From Actinomycetota bacterium (lineage in GTDB: Bacteria; Actinomycetota; Actinomycetes; Nanopelagicales; Nanopelagicaceae), in NCBI GenBank assembly GCA_009698045.1, contig WLRE01000015.1, forward strand, positions 1 to 17,767: 17,767 bases of DNA, in the 5' to 3' direction. The position numbers and the translations under genes are program-made. Each line of letters begins with the position of its first letter. Positions within the stretch are counted from its first letter, which is position 1. Under the pieces are notes generated by a model. The model was not told the origin of the DNA, did not search any database, and worked only from the letters and a program-made list of their open reading frames with translations. Of the stretch, positions 14,258 through 17,767 are shown piece by piece.

Positions 14258-15331
14258 CTGAAACTTCCAGATTTTCCATGGGATGCGCTCGCTCCTTATG
14301 GTGCGCGAAGCAGAGAGCATCCAGATGGCGCAATAGATTTATCGCAAGGCACTCCGGTAGATCCCACCCCCACTTTTATCCAACAAGCGCTGATTGAATC
14401 AGCCGACTCACCGCGTTATCCCGTCACAATTGGAACGCCCGAACTTCGGGAAGCGATGCGACGTTGGGCAATAGAAATTCTTGGCGCTACTGGAGATTTC
14501 GATGTGCTTCCCACTGTCGGCTCTAAGGAACTAGTAGCACTTCTTCCCACGCTACTTGATGCGAGAAAAGTTCTCTATCCCAAGATTGCATATCCGACTT
14601 ATCTCGTCGGAGCGATGATTGCTAAAGCGCAAGCTATTGAAGTGGATATCGACGCTGCTCTATGGCCGAGTGCAGATTTAGCTTGGGTCAATTCTCCATC
14701 AAATCCCACCGGACGAATTGCTACCGAGCAAGAACTTAAATCAATTATTGAATATTCGCGCACTACCCAGACAGTTGTTGCAAGCGATGAGTGTTACCTC
14801 GGCTTTCCCGCTAGAGAGGTACAGCCAATTTCGATTCTCAAGGTCGCAGCAGGCAACAATGCTGGACTCCTTGCTGTTCATTCACTTTCCAAGCGATCAA
14901 ACCTCGCTGGATATCGTGCAGCCTTTATCGTGGGAGATCCTGCCTTAATTGCAACTATCCGCGAAGTGCGTAAGCATGCTGGTTTGATGGTTCCCTTACC
15001 TGTTCAGCGCGCGATGACTGTTGCGCTCGCCGATGAAGTCCATGCCCACGAACAAGCCTCTCGATATCGCGCTCGCCGTGCAGTACTACAACCTGCACTC
15101 GAGGCGGCCGGCTTTAATGTGGAATTTACAGATGCAGGTCTTTATATCTGGTGTTCGCGGCGCGAACGAGATTGGGATTCCATCGCCTGGTTAGCGGATT
15201 TAGGAATCTTGGCTACACCTGGGCATTTTTATGGTCCGGCCGGAGATCAATTCATTCGCGTCGCATTAACGGCCACTGACGCTGATATAAAAATGGCGGC
15301 AGATCGAATAAATAAGGCGTTAGTCAGATGA
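14258..15331 (+). CDS. dapC: N-succinyldiaminopimelate aminotransferase, apparent CTG start
   Basis: PLP-dependent class I aminotransferase that makes N-succinyl-LL-2,6-diaminopimelate in the lysine and peptidoglycan route. The first ATG in frame (14456) would leave 291 residues and lose the conserved N-terminus. Upstream, the open frame reads KLPDFPWDALAPYG then DLSQGTPVDPTP and YPVTIGTPELREA, all typical of DapC. Between the in-frame stop at 14240 and 14456 there is no ATG, GTG or TTG; CTG at 14258, 2 bases after the fdxA stop, gives 357 residues, the normal size. PLP-site residues are present: NPTG at 149-152, DECY at 177-180 and the Schiff-base lysine near 212 in SLSKRSNLAGYR. Its TGA overlaps the next ATG. 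Confidence 0.88.
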   Translation: MKLPDFPWDALAPYGARSREHPDGAIDLSQGTPVDPTPTFIQQALIESADSPRYPVTIGTPELREAMRRWAIEILGATGDFDVLPTVGSKELVALLPTLLDARKVLYPKIAYPTYLVGAMIAKAQAIEVDIDAALWPSADLAWVNSPSNPTGRIATEQELKSIIEYSRTTQTVVASDECYLGFPAREVQPISILKVAAGNNAGLLAVHSLSKRSNLAGYRAAFIVGDPALIATIREVRKHAGLMVPLPVQRAMTVALADEVHAHEQASRYRARRAVLQPALEAAGFNVEFTDAGLYIWCSRRERDWDSIAWLADLGILATPGHFYGPAGDQFIRVALTATDADIKMAADRINKALVR

Positions 15332-16302
15332 GTTCGGCGATTTTGTTGGTGGGCGGAATGGGAACCAGACTCCAGCCACTAACTTTCAATACCCCCAAAC
15401 CAATGCTAAGCGTGGCGGGCGTTCCATTTACTGAACACCAAATAATTAAAGCCCGAGAGGCCGGCTTTACTGAAATCGTTCTTGCTACATCCTTTAAAGC
15501 CGAACTTTTCGAACCTTACTTTGGCGATGGCGAGCGCTTTGGAATTTCAATTCGCTACGCAGTAGAAAGTGTGCCCCTGGGCACTGGTGGCGCAATTCGA
15601 AACGCAGCTTCGATGCTCACTGGTTCTGGGCCGGTAGCAATTTTTAATGGCGATGTTCTAAGCGCGCACGATTTAGCTGCTCAACTCAGTTTCCATGTAA
15701 AGAACCAGGCAGATGTGACTCTATATCTAACAGAAGTCCCTGATGCCCGCGCATTCGGAGCCGTTGAATTTGGCGATGATTTTCGCGTCACAGCTTTTAA
15801 TGAAAAGATGGAGAATCCGCCTACTAATATGATTAATGCTGGCTGCTATATATTTTCACGCGAAGTTATTGATTCAATTCCCGCGCAACAAGTTATCAGC
15901 GTAGAACGTGAAACTTTTCCGGGATTGCTTAACGATGGTGCCCGTGTATTTGCATTCATCGATCGAAACTATTGGTTGGACATTGGTAATCCCAGTGCGC
16001 TCATGAAAGCAACACGTGACTTGTTATCAGGTGCCATGTATTCAGCGGCCACCCCAGTTTTAAGTGATGGATCATTTATCGCAGCCGGTGCATCGATTGC
16101 CGCCACCGCAAAAATTACGAGTTCGGTCATCGGCAGTGGTGCTCAGATTGGCTCGGGGGCAGTCATAGAAGGGTGCCTTATTGGCGCAGGCGCGAGGGTG
16201 GGGCAAGAGGTCGTTCTCACTGATTGCTTTGTCGCAGATAGCGCACAAGTGGAGTCAGGGGTCATCGCAGGGGGCAGTTTTCTTGGGTTTCCCCTTAAAT
16301 AA
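15328..16302 (+). CDS. manB: Sugar-1-phosphate nucleotidyltransferase, probably mannose-1-phosphate guanylyltransferase
   Basis: 324 residues. The N-terminal nucleotidyltransferase domain (about 1-230) has the GGMGTRLQPLTFNTPKPM signature at 9-26, VPLGTGGAIRNA at 82-93, FNGDV at 106-110 and INAGCYIF further on. The C-terminal part (about 240-320) is a left-handed beta-helix of hexapeptide repeats (SVIGSGAQIGSGAVIEGCLIGAG). The gene sits just before whiB and a glycosyltransferase, matching the manB-whiB2 neighbourhood of mycobacteria, which favours GDP-mannose synthesis for glycoconjugates; the symbol follows mycobacterial use. Glucose-1-phosphate specificity cannot be excluded. Coupled to dapC by an ATGA overlap. 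Confidence 0.8.
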   Translation: MSSAILLVGGMGTRLQPLTFNTPKPMLSVAGVPFTEHQIIKAREAGFTEIVLATSFKAELFEPYFGDGERFGISIRYAVESVPLGTGGAIRNAASMLTGSGPVAIFNGDVLSAHDLAAQLSFHVKNQADVTLYLTEVPDARAFGAVEFGDDFRVTAFNEKMENPPTNMINAGCYIFSREVIDSIPAQQVISVERETFPGLLNDGARVFAFIDRNYWLDIGNPSALMKATRDLLSGAMYSAATPVLSDGSFIAAGASIAATAKITSSVIGSGAQIGSGAVIEGCLIGAGARVGQEVVLTDCFVADSAQVESGVIAGGSFLGFPLK

Positions 16303-16311
16303 CCCCTTTTT
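16285..16311 (+). terminator. Weak intrinsic terminator after the nucleotidyltransferase gene
   Basis: GGGTT (16285-16289) pairs with AACCC (16301-16305) across an 11-base loop and is followed by CTTTTT (16306-16311). The stem is only 5 pairs and its left arm lies in the last codons of the gene, so efficiency may be low, but it would separate the fdxA-dapC-manB unit from whiB. Confidence 0.4.
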
Positions 16312-16345
16312 ATCAATTTTCTCGTAGCTAGAGCCTTGCACGGAC

Positions 16346-16374
16346 TTGACTTAAAGGCATTACATGCGTGTAAT
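16346..16374 (+). promoter_or_regulatory. whiB promoter
   Basis: TTGACT (-35, 16346-16351) and TGTAAT (-10, 16369-16374) are separated by 17 bases, giving a start near 16381 and a leader of about 50 bases. It is the best sigma-70-like promoter in the window. Unlike the leaderless candidates it serves a gene with a ribosome-binding site. Confidence 0.5.
16359..16374. promoter_or_regulatory. Perfect inverted repeat ATTACA-TGCG-TGTAAT in the whiB promoter
   Basis: Six-base arms (16359-16364 and 16369-16374) flank a 4-base centre. The right arm coincides with the proposed -10 hexamer, so a bound dimer would block RNA polymerase. A candidate operator of unknown regulator. Confidence 0.45.
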
Positions 16375-16385
16375 TCACCTATACC

Positions 16386-16408
16386 GCGAGCCTAATTCGT
16401 AGGCGAGC
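16386..16408 (+). repeat. Small hairpin and GCGAGC direct repeat in the whiB leader
   Basis: GCCTA (16390-16394) and TAGGC (16400-16404) form a 5-pair stem with a 5-base loop. GCGAGC occurs at 16386-16391 and 16403-16408. Both lie in the proposed untranslated leader. Confidence 0.35.
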
Positions 16409-16416
16409 ACAGCTTT

Positions 16417-16422
16417 GAGGAG
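16417..16422 (+). promoter_or_regulatory. Ribosome-binding site of whiB
   Basis: GAGGAG ends 8 bases before the ATG at 16431. It is a strong Shine-Dalgarno match, in contrast with most genes of the window, and fixes the whiB start. Confidence 0.65.
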
Positions 16423-16430
16423 TACCACCA

Positions 16431-16712
16431 ATGTCCGACTCACGCCCAGTAATACCTGCAGTACTTTCTGGCCTGAGCTCCACTGACAGCGTTGAACTTT
16501 CCTGGCAAGAGCGTGCGCTCTGTGCCCAAACTGATCCAGAAGCTTTCTTCCCTGAAAAGGGCGGCTCTACCCGTGAGGCAAAGCGTGTCTGCCTCTCCTG
16601 CGATGTTCGCAGCGAATGTTTGGAATATGCCCTCGGCCATGATGAGCGGTTTGGCATCTGGGGTGGACTCTCCGAGCGTGAGCGCCGTCGCCTTAAGCGC
16701 CGTTCAGCCTAA
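16431..16712 (+). CDS. whiB: WhiB-family Fe-S transcriptional regulator
   Basis: 93-residue Wbl protein, a [4Fe-4S]-binding regulator restricted to actinobacteria and their phages. The four cluster cysteines are Cys31, Cys54, Cys57 and Cys63 (C-x22-C-x2-C-x5-C). The ALCAQTDPEAFFPEKGGST segment, the turn GIWGGLSERERR at 75-86 and the basic tail RRLKRRSA are characteristic. The length and position beside a manB-like gene resemble WhiB2/WhmD, linked to septation and division in mycobacteria; that subtype is an inference. It has its own promoter, a structured leader and a good ribosome-binding site, and appears monocistronic. Confidence 0.93.
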   Translation: MSDSRPVIPAVLSGLSSTDSVELSWQERALCAQTDPEAFFPEKGGSTREAKRVCLSCDVRSECLEYALGHDERFGIWGGLSERERRRLKRRSA

Positions 16713-16757
16713 TTTTCTTACTCCCAGCTTTTGTAGTTATTGGGCGAGAATTACCCC

Positions 16758-17767
16758 ATGGCTGATAACTTCTTCGTAACTGCCGTCATTGTTTCGCATG
16801 ACGGCGCTACGTGGCTTACAGAATCAATCGCCGCTCTCTACTCTCAATCTCGCGCGGTAGATCGAATAATTGCGGTCGATACAGATTCCCACGATAACTC
16901 GGTGAAGTTATTAATTAACGCCGGAATCAATGTTCTACAGGCGCCACGCGATACCGGCTTTGGCGATGCAATAAATATGGCACTCGAAACAACGCCGGCA
17001 ATCAGCGAGAAAGAAAATGAGTTGCTCTGGATATTGCACGATGACTGTGCGCCGAGTCGAGATGCGTTAGAGAAGTTAATCGCAGAGATTGCAGAGCAGC
17101 CACAAGTTGCATTCGTCGGTCCCAAACTTCGCGGTTGGTATGACCGTAGTCATTTACTTGAAGTTGGCATTAGCATCGCAGGAAATGGCGCTCGCTGGAC
17201 TGGCCTGGAACGTCACGAACATGATCAAGGTCAACACGACGCCCCGCGCCAAGTTCTTTCTGTCAGTACCGCCGCCATGCTCGCTCGTCGCGATGTCTTT
17301 GAAGAGTTGGGCGGACTTGATCCAAACCTTGCGCTCTTTAGAGATGATGTGGATTTAGGCTGGCGCGCACGGGTCGCTGGTTTCACTGTTAAATGCGTGC
17401 CAGAAGCTTTAGTTTTTCACGTTGAAGCCTCCGCTAACGAACGTCGACCAATTGATGTCTCAGAAGCATTCTTGCACCGCCCTCTTTTACTTGACCGTCG
17501 CAATGCTGCGTATGTACTGATGGCAAATGCATCCCTCTGGCAAACACCGTGGATTGCTGTGCAACTTATTAGTTCAGCAATTGTTCGGGCTGTCGGTTTC
17601 TTACTTGCAAAGTTGCCAGGATATGCAGCGGATGAAATTGGCGCTGTAGGTTTATTACTGATCAAGCCTGCGGATATCTTTCTCGCTCGACGATTTAGAA
17701 AATCTCACCGGCTACTCTCATCGAGTGTCATAAAGCCATTTATCCCGCCACGCCTGAGCCAGATACG
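16758..17767 (+). CDS. Family 2 glycosyltransferase, 3' end outside window
   Basis: The frame is open from ATG 16758 to the right edge (336 complete codons, no stop). The N-terminal GT-A fold begins FFVTAVIVSHDGATWLTESIAAL, followed by GFGDAINMALE and the nucleotide/metal motif ILHDDCAPS at about 94-102. A second acidic motif, LFRDDVDLGWRARVAGF near 195-211, matches the GT2 acceptor-side pattern. Past residue 250 come hydrophobic stretches, so membrane attachment is likely; actinobacterial proteins of this kind can be long, so a large C-terminal part may lie beyond the window. The substrate is unknown; cell-wall or surface glycan synthesis fits the manB-like neighbour. Confidence 0.86.
   Translation, partial: MADNFFVTAVIVSHDGATWLTESIAALYSQSRAVDRIIAVDTDSHDNSVKLLINAGINVLQAPRDTGFGDAINMALETTPAISEKENELLWILHDDCAPSRDALEKLIAEIAEQPQVAFVGPKLRGWYDRSHLLEVGISIAGNGARWTGLERHEHDQGQHDAPRQVLSVSTAAMLARRDVFEELGGLDPNLALFRDDVDLGWRARVAGFTVKCVPEALVFHVEASANERRPIDVSEAFLHRPLLLDRRNAAYVLMANASLWQTPWIAVQLISSAIVRAVGFLLAKLPGYAADEIGAVGLLLIKPADIFLARRFRKSHRLLSSSVIKPFIPPRLSQI

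Noticed and set aside
14456..15331. dapC starting at ATG 14456
   Set aside because: Conserved DapC N-terminal sequence is encoded upstream in the same open frame; this start would remove 66 residues.
16741..16758. TGGG/CCCA hairpin at the glycosyltransferase start
   Set aside because: Only 4 base pairs with a 10-base loop; too weak to call as a regulatory structure.
1..17767. Mobile element, CRISPR array, defence island or secondary-metabolite cluster
   Set aside because: No transposase, integrase, repeat-spacer array or biosynthetic core enzyme was seen; gene content and order are those of conserved actinobacterial chromosome.

Overview
The window reads as core chromosome from a small-genome actinobacterium. 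Actinobacterial markers are a WhiB regulator, MshB of mycothiol biosynthesis, a DUF3107 protein, a seven-iron FdxA ferredoxin followed by DapC, and an O-methyltransferase / HtrA / TatB / Mrp series in the order known from mycobacteria and streptomycetes. By eye the G+C content is in the upper 40s percent, low for the phylum. Genes are packed with 4-base overlaps and almost no spacer. This combination suggests a streamlined freshwater lineage such as Nanopelagicales (acI; Planktophila/Nanopelagicus-like). The lineage is inferred from these features only, without a database search.

Layout. Bases 1-9357 carry ten plus-strand genes: a 5'-truncated leucyl aminopeptidase, an O-methyltransferase, the HtrA protease, TatB, the Mrp Fe-S carrier ATPase, a soluble PRC-MgtE_N-CBS protein, a non-canonical Nramp-family transporter, an EamA-type exporter, a PHP-domain phosphoesterase and a MarC-family membrane protein. 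Minus-strand genes for DUF3107 and a TetR regulator follow (9358-10268). Divergent from tetR is mshB with a small membrane protein (10331-11535). A GNAT acetyltransferase and a cysteinyl-tRNA synthetase lie on the minus strand (11536-13865), convergent with that pair. Bases 13932-16302 hold fdxA, dapC and a mannose-1-phosphate guanylyltransferase-like gene. whiB follows (16431-16712), then a GT2 glycosyltransferase cut by the right edge. No gene-free gap exceeds about 130 bases. I see no tRNA, rRNA, CRISPR array, insertion sequence or prophage.

Functions. The contents are housekeeping: envelope proteolysis and export (HtrA, TatB), Fe-S and redox chemistry (Mrp, FdxA), thiol protection (MshB), divalent metal handling (MgtE_N/CBS plus Nramp-like), lysine/peptidoglycan precursor supply (DapC), activated sugars and glycosyl transfer (ManB-like, GT2), and WhiB control.

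Most notable signals. Six genes have a TANNNT hexamer ending 6-7 bases before the start codon, the hallmark of leaderless transcripts. Two genes (the EamA exporter and dapC) have no ATG, GTG or TTG where homology requires the start and seem to begin at ATT and CTG. The Nramp-like protein lacks two of the usual metal ligands and sits beside a detached Mg-sensor-domain protein. A perfect inverted repeat has its right arm on the proposed whiB -10 element. I did not find a clearly new multi-gene system.
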